Part shown: in pieces, positions 12,101-26,000 of the stretch
Layout of the letters: each line of letters opens with the position of its first letter
How positions within the stretch are numbered: position 1 is the stretch's first letter
The notes under the pieces: generated by a model
Told to the model about the DNA's origin: nothing
Database searches by the model: none
The model's input: only the letters and a program-made list of their open reading frames with translations
Origin: Acanthosepion esculentum
Taxonomy: Eukaryota > Mollusca > Cephalopoda > Sepiida > Sepiidae
Assembly: GCA_964036315.1 (NCBI GenBank)
Contig: OZ038507.1
Coordinates: 60,955,502 to 61,019,501, forward strand
Reading direction: 5' to 3'
Length of the DNA: 64,000 bases
Made by a program: the position numbers and the translations under genes

Positions 12101-15100
12101 ACCCTCATAGCTACCCTAACACCTGGAAACGCCCAAATACTAACCCTAGCTTTTTTCAATAAATTGCATAAAATGATGCAAAATATTATGAAAGTGTGAA
12201 TAGATAGTAATTTAAAAGAAATAAATTCATAAAAACAGCATAAAAAGCACTATATTATGAAAATAGTGAATACAACAATAACCCTCATAGCTACCCTAAC
12301 ACCTGGAAACGCCCAAATACTAACCCTAGCTTTTTCCAATAAATTGCACAAAATGATGCAAAATATTGTGAAAGTGTGCATAGATAGTAATTTAAAAGAA
12401 ATAAATTCATAAAAACAGCATAAAAAGCACTATATTATGAAAATAGTGAATACAACAATAACCCTCATAGCTACACTAACACCTGGAAACGCCCAAATAA
12501 TAACCCTAGCTTTTTTCAATAAATTGCACAAAATGATGCAAAATATTATGAAAGTGTGCATAGATAGTAATTTAAAAGAAATAAATACAAAAAAACAGCA
12601 TAAAAAGCACTATATTATGAAAATAGTGAATACAACAATAACCCTCATAGCTACCCTAACACCTGGAAACGCCCAAATAATAACCCTAGCTTTTTTTAAA
12701 TAAATTGCACAAAATGATGCAAAGTATTAGCAAAGTTTATATAGATAGTAATGTAAAAGAAATAAATACAGAAAAACAGCATAAAAACACTATATTATGA
12801 AAATAGTGAATACAACAATAACCCTCATAGCTACCCTAACACCTGGAAACGCCCAAATACTAACCCTAGCTTTTTTCAATAAATAGCAGAAAATGATGCA
12901 AAATATTATGAAAGTGTGCATAGATAGTAATTTAAAAGAAATAAATACAGAAAAACAGCATAAAAACACTATATTATGAAAATAGTGAATACAACAATAA
13001 CCCTCATAGCTACCCTAACACCTGGAAACGCCCAAATACTAACCCTAGCTTTTTTCAATAAATTGCTCAAAATGATGCAAAATATTATGAAAGTGTGCAT
13101 AGATAGTAATTTAAAAGAAATAAATTCATAAAAACAGCATAAAAAGCACTATATTATGAAAATAGTGAATACAACAATAACCCTCATAGCTACCCTAACA
13201 CCTGGAAACGCCCAAATACTAACACTAGCTTTTTTCAATAAATTGCACAAAATGATGCAAAATATTATGAAAGTGTGCATAGATAGTAATTTAAAAGAAA
13301 AAAATTCATAAAAACAGCATAAAAAGCACTATATTATGAAAATAGTGAATACAACAATAACCCTCATAGCTACCCTAACACCTGGAAACGCCCAAATACT
13401 AACCCTAGCTTTTTTCAATAAATTGCATAAAACAATGCAAAATATTATGAAAGTGTGCATAGATAGTAATTTAAAAGAAATAAATTCATAAAAACAGCAT
13501 AAAAAGCACTATATTATGAAAATAGTGAATACAACAATAACCCTCATAGCTACCCTAACACCTGGAAACGCCCAAATACTAACCCTAGCTTTTTTCAATA
13601 AATTGCACAAAATGATGCAAAATATTGTGAAAGTGTGCATAGATATTAATTTAAAAGAAATAAATTCATAAAAACAGCATAAAAAGCACTATATTATGAA
13701 AATAGTGAATACAACAATAACCCTCATAGCTACACTAACACCTGGAAACGCCCAAATAATAACCCTAGCTTTTTTCAATAAATTGCACAAAATGATGCAA
13801 AATATTATGAAAGTGTGCATAGATAGTAATTTAAAAGAAATAAATACAAAAAAACAGCATAAAAAGCACTATATTATGAAAATAGTGAATACAACAATAA
13901 CCCTCATAGCTACCCTAACACCTGGAAACGCCCAAATACTAACCCTAGCTTTTTTCAATAAATTGCAGAAAATGATGCAAAATATTATGAAAGTGTGCAT
14001 AGATAGTAATTTAAAAGAAATAAATACAGAAAAACAGCATAAAAGCACTATATTATGAAAATAGTGAATACAACAATAACCCTCATAGCTACCCTAACAC
14101 CTGGAAACGCCCAAATACTAACCCTAGCTTTTTTCAATAAATTGCACAAAATGATGCATAATATTATGAAAGTGTGCATAGATAGTAATTTAAAAGAAAT
14201 AAATTCATAAAAACAGCATAAAAAGCACTATATTATGAAAATAGTGAATACAACAATAACCCTCATAGCTACCCTAACACCTGGAAACGCCCAAATACTA
14301 ACCCTAGCTTTTTTCAATAAATTGCACAAAATGATGCAAAATATTATGAAAGTGTGTATAGATAGTAATTTAAAAGAAATAAATACAAAAAAACAGCATA
14401 AAAAGCACTATATTATAAAAATAGTGAATACAACAATAACCCTCATAGCTACCCTAACACCTGGAAACGCCCAAATAATAACCCTAGCTTTTTTCAATAA
14501 ATTGCACAAAATGATGCAAAATATTATGAAAGTGTGCATAGATAGTAATTTAACAGAATTAAATTCATAAAAACAGCATAAAAATTACTATATTATGAAA
14601 ATAGTGAATACAACAATAACCCTCATAGCTACCCTAACACCTGGAAACGCCCAAATACTAACCCTAGCTTTTTTCAATAAATTGCACAAAATGATGCAAA
14701 ATATTATGAAAGTGTGCATAGATAGTAATTTAAAAGAAATAAATTCATAAAAACAGCATGAAAAGCACTATATTATGTAAATAGTGAATACAACAATAAC
14801 CCTCATAGCTACCCTAACACCTGGAAACGCCCAAATACTAACCCTAGCTTTTTTCAATAAATTGCACAAAATGATGCAAAATATTATGAAAGTGTGCATA
14901 GATAGTAATTTAAAAGAAATAAATTCATAAAAACAGCATAAAAAGCACTATATTATGAAAATAGTGAATAGAACAATAACCCTCATAGCTACCCTAACAC
15001 CTGGAAACGCCCAAATACTAACCCTAGCTTTTTTCAATAAATTGCACAAAATGATGCAAAATATTATGAAAGTGTGCATAGATAGTAATTTAAAAGAAAT

Positions 15101-15780
15101 AAATTCATAAAAACAGCATAAAAAGCACTATATTATGAAAATAGTGAATACAACAATAACCCTCATAGCTACCCTAACACCTGGAAACGCCCAAATACTA
15201 ACCCTAGCTTTTTTCAATAAATTGCATAAAATGATGCAAAATATTATGAAAGTGTGAATAGATAGTAATTTAAAAGAAATAAATTCATAAAAACAGCATA
15301 AAAAGCACTATATTATGAAAATAGTGAATACAACAATAACCCTCATAGCTACCCTAACACCTGGAAACGCCCAAATACTAACCCTAGCTTTTTCCAATAA
15401 ATTGCACAAAATGATGCAAAATATTGTGAAAGTGTGCATAGATAGTAATTTAAAAGAAATAAATTCATAAAAACAGCATAAAAAGCACTATATTATGAAA
15501 ATAGTGAATACAACAATAACCCTCATAGCTACACTAACACCTGGAAACGCCCAAATAATAACCCTAGCTTTTTTCAATAAATTGCACAAAATGATGCAAA
15601 ATATTATGAAAGTGTGCATAGATAGTAATTTAAAAGAAATAAATACAAAAAAACAGCATAAAAAGCACTATATTATGAAAATAGTGAATACAACAATAAC
15701 CCTCATAGCTACCCTAACACCTGGAAACGCCCAAATAATAACCCTAGCTTTTTTTAAATAAATTGCACAAAATGATGCAA
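9170..15780. repeat. 3,058-bp HOR (17 monomers), two full copies plus about 0.5 kb of a third
   Basis: Copy 1 is about 9,170-12,227, copy 2 about 12,228-15,285, and a partial third runs to about 15,780. Rare private variants are shared at the same offset: AAAGTATTAG (9,664 and 12,721), AAATAGCAG (9,825 and 12,883), TAACACTAGC (10,161 and 13,220), GAAAAAAATTC (10,240 and 13,298), TAACAGAATT (11,493 and 14,551), AAATTACTA (11,524 and 14,582), ATGTAAATAG (11,717 and 14,775). I found no base difference between the copies where I compared them. Outer limits are set by CACCCAAAT at 9,073, absent from copy 2, and AAAATATTAG at 15,780, where AAAGTATTAG would be expected. Confidence 0.93.
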
Positions 15781-16736
15781 AATATTAGCAAAGTTTATAT
15801 AGATAGTAATGTAAAAGAAATAAATACAGAAAAACAGCATAAAAACACTATATTATGAAAATAGTGAATACAACAATAACCCTCATAGCTACCCTAACAC
15901 CTGGAAACGCCCAAATACTAACCCTAGCTTTTTTCAATAAATTGCAGAAAATGATGCAAAATATTATGAAAGTGTGCATAGATAGTAATTGAAAAGAAAT
16001 AAATACAGAAAAACAGCATAAAAACACTATATTATGAAAATAGTGAATACAACAATAACCCTCATAGCTACCCTAACACCTGGAAACGCCCAAATACTAA
16101 CCCTAGCTTTTTTCAATAAATTGCACAAAATGATGCAAAATATTATGAAAGTGTGCATAGATAGTAATTTAAAAGAAATAAATTCATAAAAACAGCATAA
16201 AAAGCACTATATTATGAAAATAGTGAATACAACAATAACCCTCATAGCTACCCTAACACCTGGAAACGCCCAAATACTAACCCTAGCTTTTTTCAATAAA
16301 TTGCACAAAATGATGCAAAATATTATGAAAGTGTGCATAGATAGTAATTTAAAAGAAATAAATTCATAAAAACAGCATAAAAAGCACTATATTATGAAAA
16401 TAGTGAATACAACAATAACCCTCATAGCTACCCTAACACCTGGAAACGCCCAAATACTAACCCTAGCTTTTTTCAATAAATTGCATAAAATAATGCAAAA
16501 TATTATGAAAGTGTGCATAGATAGTAATTTAAAAGAAATAAATTCATAAAAACAGCATAAAAAGCACTATATTATGAAAATAGTGAATACAACAATAACC
16601 CTCATAGCTACCCTAACACCTGGAAACGCCCAAATACTAACCCTAGCTTTTTTCAATAAATTGCACAAAATGATGCAAAATATTGTGAAAGTGTGCATAG
16701 ATATTAATTTAAAAGAAATAAATTCATAAAAACAGC

Positions 16737-18998
16737 ATAAAAAGCACTATATTATGAAAATAGTGAATACAACAATAACCCTCATAGCTACCCTAACACC
16801 TGGAAACGCCCAAATAATAACCCTAGCTTTTTTCAATAAATTGCACAAAATGATGCAAAATATTATGAAAGTGTGCATAGATAGTAATTTAAAAGAAATA
16901 AATACAAAAAAACAGCATAAAAAGCACTATATTATGAAAATAGTGAATACAACAATAACCCTCATAGCTACCCTAACACCTGGAAACGCCCAAGTACTAA
17001 CCCTAGCTTTTTTCAATAAATTGCACAAAATTATGCAAAATATTATGAAAGTGTGCATTGATAGTAATTTAAAAGAAATAAATACAAAAAAACAGCATAA
17101 AAAGCACTATATTATGAAAATAGTGAATACAACAATAACCCTCATAGCTACCCTAACACCTGGAAACGCCGAAATAATAACCCTAGCTTTTTTTAAATAA
17201 ATTGCACAAAATGATGCAAAATATTAGCAAAGTTTATATAGATAGTAATGTAAAAGAAATAAATACAGAAAAACAGCATAAAAACACTATATTATGAAAA
17301 TAGTGAATACAACAATAACCCTCATAGCTACCATAACACCTGGAAACGCCCAAATACTAACCCTAGCTTTTTTCAATAAATTGCAGAAAATGATGCAAAA
17401 TATTATGAAAGTGTGCATTGATAGTAATTTAAAAGAAATAAATACAGAAAAACAGCATAAAAACACTATATTATGAAAATAGTGAATACAACAATAACCC
17501 TCATAGCTACCCTAACACAGGGAAACGCCCAAATACTAACCCTAGCTTTTTTCAATGAATTGCACAAAATGATGCATAATATTATGAAAGTGTGCATAGA
17601 TAGTAATTTAAAAGAAATAAATTCATAAAAACAGCATAAAAAGCACTATATTATGAAAATAGTGAATACAACAATAACCCTCATAGCTACCCTAACACCT
17701 GGAAACGCCCAAATAATAACCCTAGCTTTTTTCAATAAATTGCACAAAATGATGCAAAATATTATGAAAGTGTGCATAGATAGTAATTTAAAAGAAATAA
17801 ATACAAAAAAACAGCATAAAAAGCACTATATTATGAAAATAGTGAATACAACAATAACCCTCATAGCTACCCTAACACCTGGAAACGCCCAAATAATAAC
17901 CCTAGCTTTTTTTAAATAAATTGCACAAAATGATGCAAAATATTAGCAAAGTTTATATAGATAGTAATGTAAAAGAAATAAATACAGAAAAACAGCATAA
18001 AAACACTATATTATGAAAATAGTGAATACAACAATAACCCTCATATCTACCCTAACACCTGGAAACGCCCAAATACTAACCCTAGCTTTTTTCAATAAAT
18101 TGCAGAAAATGATGCAAAATATTATGAAAGTGTGCATAGATAGTAATTTAAAAGAAATAAATACAGAAAAACAGCATAAAAACACTATATTATGAAAATA
18201 GTGAATACAACAATAACCCTCATAGCTACCCTAACACCTGGAAACGCCCAAATACTAACCCTAGCTTTTTTCAATAAATTGCACAAAATGATGCAAAATA
18301 TTATGAAAGTGTGCATAGATAGTAATTTAAAAGAAATAAATTCATAAAAACAGCATAAAAAGCACTATATTATGAAAATAGTGAATACAACAATAACCCT
18401 CATAGCTACCCTAACACCTGGAAACGCCCAAATACTAACCCTAGCTTTTTTCAATAAATTGCATAAAATAATGCAAAATATTATGAAAGTGTGCATAGAT
18501 AGTAATTTAAAAGAAATAAATTCATAAAAACAGCATAAAAAGCACTATATTATGAAAATAGTGAATACAACAATAACCCTCATAGCTACCCTAACACCTG
18601 GAAACGCCCAAATAATAACCCTAGCTTTTTTCAATAAATTGCACAAAATGATGCAAAATATTATGAAAGTGTGCATAGATAGTAATTTAAAAGAAATAAA
18701 TACAAAAAAACAGCATAAAAAGCACTATATTATGAAAATAGTGAATACAACAATAACCCTCATAGCTACCCTAACACCTGGAAACGCCCAAGTACTAACC
18801 CTAGCTTTTTTCAATAAATTGCACAAAATTATGCAAAATATTATGAAAGTGTGCATAGATAGTAATTTAAAAGAAATAAATACAAAAAAACAGCATAAAA
18901 AGCACTATATTATGAAAATAGTGAATACAACAATAACCCTCATAGCTACCCTAACACCTGGAAACTCCAAAATAATAACCCTAGCTTTTTTTAAATAA
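16737..18998. repeat. 1,798-bp offset duplication (10 monomers) marked by CAAGTACTAACC
   Basis: A three-monomer run with unusual variants CAAGTACTAACC and AAAATTATGC occurs at 16,740-17,200 and again at 18,537-18,998. Third monomers in each run carry private changes (GCCGAAATAATA against AACTCCAAAATAATA), showing divergence after copying. A monomer type with ACACAGGGAAACGCC and GCATAATATT appears first near 17,515 and then recurs rightward as a boundary marker of later HORs. Confidence 0.85.
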
Positions 18999-19076
18999 AT
19001 TGCACAACATGATGCAAAATATTAGCAAAGTTTATATAGATAGTAATGTAAAAGAAATAAATACAGAAAAACAGCA

Positions 19077-22000
19077 TAAAAACACTATATTATGAAAATA
19101 GTGAATACAACAATAACCCTCATAGCTACCCTAACACAGGGAAACGCCCAAATACTAACCCTAGCTTTTTTCAATAAATTGCACAAAATGATGCATAATA
19201 TTATGAAAGTGTGCATAGATAGTAATTTAAAAGAAATAAATTCATAAAAACAGCATAAAAAGCACTATATTATGAAAATAGTGAATACAACAATAACCCT
19301 CATAGCTACCCTAACACCTGGAAACGCCCAAATACTAACCCTAGCTTTTTCCAATAAATTGCACAAAATGATGCAAAATATTGTGAAAGTGTGCATAGAT
19401 AGTAATTTAAAAGAAATAAATTCATAAAAACAGCATAAAAAGCACTATATTATGAAAATAGTGAATACAACAATAACCCTCATAGCTACACTAACACCTG
19501 GAAACGCCCAAATAATAACCCTAGCTTTTTTCAATAAATTGCACAAAATGATGCAAAATATTATGAAAGTGTGCATAGATAGTAATTTAAAAGAAATAAA
19601 TACAAAAAAACAGCATAAAAAGCACTATATTATGAAAATAGTGAATACAACAATAACCCTCATAGCTACCCTAACACCTGGAAACGCCCAAATAATAACC
19701 CTAGCTTTTTTTAAATAAATTGCACAAAATGATGCAAAATATTAGCAAAGTTTATATAGATAGTAATGTAAAAGAAATAAATACAGAAAAACAGCATAAA
19801 AACACTATATTATGAAAATAGTGAATACAACAATAACCCTCATAGCTACCCTAACACCTGGAAACGCCCAAATACTAACCCTAGCTTTTTTCAATAAATT
19901 GCACAAAATGATGCAAAATATTATGAAAGTGTGCATAGATAGTAATTTAAAAGAAATAAATTCATAAAAACAGCATAAAAAGCACTATATTATGAAAATA
20001 GTGAATACAACAATAACCCTCATAGCTACCCTAACACCTGGAAACGCCCAAATACTAACCCTAGCTTTTTTCAATAAATTGCATAAAATAATGCAAAATA
20101 TTATGAAAGTGTGCATAGATAGTAATTTAAAAGAAATAAATTCATAAAAACAGCATAAAAAGCACTATATTATGAAAATAGTGAATACAACAATAACCCT
20201 CATAGCTACCCTAACACCTGGAAACGCCTAAATACTAACCCTAGCTTTTTTCAATAAATTGCACAAAATGATGCAAAATATTGTGAAAGTGTGCATAGAT
20301 ATTAATTTAAGAGAAATAAATTCATAAAAACAGCATAAAAAGCACTATATTATGAAAATAGTGAATACAACAATAACCCTCATAGCTACCCTAACACCTG
20401 GAAACGCCCAAATAATAACCCTAGCTTTTTTCAATAAATTGCACAAAATGATGCAAAATATTATGAAAGTGTGCATAGATAGTAATTTAAAAGAAATAAA
20501 TACAAAAAAACAGCATAAAAAGCACTATATTATGAAAATAGTGAATACAACAATAACCCTCATAGCTACCCTAACACCTGGAAACGCCCAAATACTAACC
20601 CTAGCTTTTTTCAATAAATTGCACAAAATGATGCAAAATATTATGAAAGTGTGCATAGATAGTAATTTAAAAGAAATAAATACAAAAAAACAGCATAAAA
20701 AGCACTATATTATGAAAATAGTGAATACAACAATAACCCTCATAGCTACCCTAACACCTGGAAACGCCCAAATAATAACCCTAGCTTTTTTTAAATAAAT
20801 TGCACAAAATGATGCAAAATATTAGCAAAGTTTATATAGATAGTAATGTAAAAGAAATAAATACAGAAAAACAGCATAAAAACACTATATTATGAAAATA
20901 GTGAATACAACAATAACCCTCATAGCTACCCTAACACCTGGAAACGCCCAAATACTAACCCTAGCTTTTTTCAATAAATTGCAGAAAATGATGCAAAATA
21001 TTATGAAAGTGTGCATAGATAGTAATTTAAAAGAAATAAATACAGAAAAACAGCATAAAAACACTATATTATGAAAATAGTGAATACAACAATAACCCTC
21101 ATAGCTACCCTAACACAGGGAAACGCCCAAATACTAACCCTAGCTTTTTTCAATAAATTGCACAAAATGATGCATAATATTATGAAAGTGTGCATAGATA
21201 GTAATTTAAAAGAAATAAATTCATAAAAACAGCATAAAAAGCACTATATTATGAAAATAGTGAATACAACAATAACCCTCATAGCTACCCTAACACCTGG
21301 AAACGCCCAAATACTAACCCTAGCTTTTTCCAATAAATTGCACAAAATGATGCAAAATATTGTGAAAGTGTGCATAGATAGTAATTTAAAAGAAATAAAT
21401 TCATAAAAACAGCATAAAAAGCACTATATTATGAAAATAGTGAATACAACAATAACCCTCATAGCTACACTAACACCTGGAAACGCCCAAATAATAACCC
21501 TAGCTTTTTTCAATAAATTGCACAAAATGATGCAAAATATTATGAAAGTGTGCATAGATAGTAATTTAAAAGAAATAAATACAAAAAAACAGCATAAAAA
21601 GCACTATATTATGAAAATAGTGAATACAACAATAACCCTCATAGCTACCCTAACACCTGGAAACGCCCAAATAATAACCCTAGCTTTTTTTAAATAAATT
21701 GCACAAAATGATGCAAAATATTAGCAAAGTTTATATAGATAGTAATGTAAAAGAAACAAATACAGAAAAACAGCATAAAAACACTATATTATGAAAATAG
21801 TGAATACAACAATAACCCTCATAGCTACCCTAACACCTGGAAACGCCCAAATACTAACCCTAGCTTTTTTCAATAAATTGCACAAAATGATGCAAAATAT
21901 TATGAAAGTGTGCATAGATAGTAATTTAAAAGAAATAAATTCATAAAAACAGCATAAAAAGCACTATATTATGAAAATAGTGAATACAACAATAACCCTC

Positions 22001-23033
22001 ATAGCTACCCTAACACCTGGAAACGCCCAAATACTAACCCTAGCTTTTTTCAATAAATTGCATAAAATAATGCAAAATATTATGAAAGTGTGCATAGATA
22101 GTAATTTAAAAGAAATAAATTCATAAAAACAGCATAAAAAGCACTATATTATGAAAATAGTGAATACAACAATAACCCTCATAGCTACCCTAACACCTGG
22201 AAACGCCTAAATACTAACCCTAGCTTTTTTCAATAAATTGCACAAAATGATGCAAAATATTGTGAAAGTGTGCATAGATATTAATTTAAGAGAAATAAAT
22301 TCATAAAAACAGCATAAAAAGCACTATATTATGAAAATAGTGAATACAACAATAACCCTCATAGCTACCCTAACACCTGGAAACGCCCAAATAATAACCC
22401 TAGCTTTTTTCAATAAATTGCACAAAATGATGCAAAATATTATGAAAGTGTGCATAGATAGTAATTTAAAAGAAATAAATACAAAAAAACAGCATAAAAA
22501 GCACTATATTATGAAAATAGTGAATACAACAATAACCCTCATAGCTACCCTAACACCTGGAAACGCCCAAATACTAACCCTAGCTTTTTTCAATAAATTG
22601 CACAAAATGATGCAAAATATTATGAAAGTGTGCATAGATAGTAATTTAAAAGAAATAAATACAAAAAAACAGCATAAAAAGCACTATATTATGAAAATAG
22701 TGAATACAACAATAACCCTCATAGCTACCCTAACACCTGGAAACGCCCAAATAATAACCCTAGCTTTTTTTAAATAAATTGCACAAAATGATGCAAAATA
22801 TTAGCAAAGTTTATATAGATAGTAATGTAAAAGAAATAAATACAGAAAAACAGCATAAAAACACTATATTATGAAAATAGTGAATACAACAATAACCCTC
22901 ATAGCTACCCTAACACCTGGAAACGCCCAAATACTAACCCTAGCTTTTTTCAATAAATTGCAGAAAATGATGCAAAATATTATGAAAGTGTGCATAGATA
23001 GTAATTTAAAAGAAATAAATACAGAAAAACAGC
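19077..23033. repeat. 1,979-bp HOR (11 monomers), two tandem copies
   Basis: Copies lie at about 19,077-21,055 and 21,056-23,033. Monomer order in each is ACACAGGG type, TTTTTCC/GTGAAAG type, CTACACTAAC type, T7AAATAAATT type, plain S, GCATAAAATAATG type, GCCTAAATAC with GATATTAATTTAAGAG, ATAATAACCC K, plain K, T7AAATAAATT E, and GCAGAAAATG E. The only difference I noticed is GAAACAAAT at about 21,755 against GAAATAAAT in the first copy. A further ACACAGGG monomer starts at 23,034 and continues into the next HOR. Confidence 0.93.
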
Positions 23034-26000
23034 ATAAAAACACTATATTATGAAAATAGTGAATACAACAATAACCCTCATAGCTACCCTAACACAGGGA
23101 AACGCCCAAATACTAACCCTAGCTTTTTTCAATAAATTGCACAAAATGATGCATAATATTATGAAAGTGTGCATAGATAGTAATTTAAAAGAAATAAATT
23201 CATAAAAACAGCATAAAAACACTATATTATGAAAATAGTGAATACAACAATAACCCTCATAGCTACCCTAACACAGGGAAACGCCCAAATACTAACCCTA
23301 GCTTTTTTCAATAAATTGCACAAAATGATGCATAATATTATGAAAGTGTGCATAGATAGTAATTTAAAAGAAATAAATTCATAAAAACAGCATAAAAAGC
23401 ACTATATTATGAAAATAGTGAATACAACAATAACCCTCATAGCTACCCTAACACCTGGAAACGCCCAAATACTAACCCTAGCTTTTTTCAATAAATTGCA
23501 CAAAATGATGCAAAATATTATGAAAGTGTGTATAGATAGTAATTTAAAAGAAATAAATACAAAAAAAACAGCATAAAAAGCACTATATTATAAAAATAGT
23601 GAATACAACAATAACCCTCATAGCTACCCTAACACCTGGAAACGCCCAAATAATAACCCTAGCTTTTTTCAATAAATTGCACAAAATGATGCAAAATATT
23701 ATGAAAGTGTGCATAGATAGTAATTTAAAAGAAATAAATTCATAAAAACAGCATAAAAAGCACTATATTATGAAAATAGTGAATACAACAATAACCCTCA
23801 TAGCTACACTAACACCTGGAAACGCCCAAATACTAACCCTAGCTTTTTTCAATAAATTGCACAAAATGCTGCAAAATATTATGAAAGTGTGCATAGATAG
23901 TAATTTAAAAGAAAGAAATTCATAAAAACAGCATAAAAAGCACTATATTATGAAAATAGTGAATACAACAATAACCCTCATAGCTACCCTAACACCTGGA
24001 AACGCCCAAATAATAACCCTAGCTTTTTTTAAATAAATTGCACAAAATGATGCAAAATATTAGCAAAATTTATATAGATAGTAATGTAAAAGAAATAAAT
24101 ACAGAAAAACAGCATAAAAACACTATATTATGAAAATAGTGAATACAACAATAACCCTCATAGCTAGCCTAACACAAGGAAACGCCCAAATACTAACCCT
24201 AGCTTTTTTCAATAAATTGCACAAAATGATGCATAATATTATGAAAGTGTGCATAGATAGTAATTTAAAAGAAATAAATTCATAAAAACAGCATAAAAAG
24301 CACTATATTATGAAAATAGTGAATACAACAATAACCCTCATAGCTACCCTAACACCTGGAAACGCCCAAATACTAACCCTAGCTTTTTTCAATAAATTGC
24401 ACAAAATGATGCAAAATATTATGAAAGTGTGTATAGATAGTAATTTAAAAGAAATAAATACAAAAAAAACAGCATAAAAAGCACTATATTATAAAAATAG
24501 TGAATACAACAATAACCCTCATAGCTACCCTAACACCTGGAAACGCCCAAATAATAACCCTAGCTTTTTTCAATAAATTGCACAAAATGATGCAAAATAT
24601 TATGAAAGTGTGCATAGATAGTAATTTAAAAGAAATAAATTCATAAAAACAGCATAAAAAGCACTATATTATGAAAATAGTGAATACAACAATAACCCTC
24701 ATAGCTACACTAACACCTGGAAACGCCCAAATACTAACCCTAGCTTTTTTCAATAAATTGCACAAAATGCTGCAAAATATTATGAAAGTGTGCATAGATA
24801 GTAATTTAAAAGAAAGAAATTCATAAAAACAGCATAAAAAGCACTATATTATGAAAATAGTGAATACAACAATAACCCTCATAGCTACCCTAACACCTGG
24901 AAACGCCCAAATAATAACCCTAGCTTTTTTTAAATAAATTGCACAAAATGATGCAAAATATTAGCAAAGTTTATATAGATAGTAATGTAAAAGAAATAAA
25001 TACAGAAAAACAGCATAAAAACACTATATTATGAAAATAGTGAATACAACAATAACCCTCATAGCTACCCTAACACCTGGAAACGCCTAAATACTAACCC
25101 TAGCTTTTTTCAATAAATTGCACAAAATGATGCAAAATATTGTGAAAGTGTGCATAGATATTAATTTAAGAGAAATAAATTCATAAAAACAGCATAAAAA
25201 GCACTATATTATGAAAATAGTGAATACAACAATAACCCTCATAGCTACCCTAACACCTGGAAACGCCCAAATAATAACCCTAGCTTTTTTCAATAAATTG
25301 CACAAAATGATGCAAAATATTATGAAAGTGTGCATAGATAGTAATTTAAAAGAAATAAATACAAAAAAACAGCATAAAAAGCACTATATTATGAAAATAG
25401 TGAATACAACAATAACCCTCATAGCTACCCTAACACCTGGAAACGCCCAAATAATAACCCTAGCTTTTTTCAATAAATTGCACAAAATGATGCAAAATAT
25501 TATGAAAGTGTGCATAGATAGTAATTTAAAAGAAATAAATTCATAAAAACAGCATAAAAAGCACTATATTATGAAAATAGTGAATACAACAATAACCCTC
25601 ATAGCTACACTAACACCTGGAAACGCCCAAATACTAACCCTAGCTTTTTTCAATAAATTGCACAAAATGCTGCAAAATATTATGAAAGTGTGCATAGATA
25701 GTAATTTAAAAGAAAGAAATTCATAAAAACAGCATAAAAAGCACTATATTATGAAAATAGTGAATACAACAATAACCCTCATAGCTACCCTAACACCTGG
25801 AAACGCCCAAATAATAACCCTAGCTTTTTTTAAATAAATTGCACAAAATGATGCAAAATATTAGCAAAGTTTATATAGATAGTAATGTAAAAGAAATAAA
25901 TACAGAAAAACAGCATAAAAACACTATATTATGAAAATAGTGAATACAACAATAACCCTCATAGCTACCCTAACACCTGGAAACGCCTAAATACTAACCC

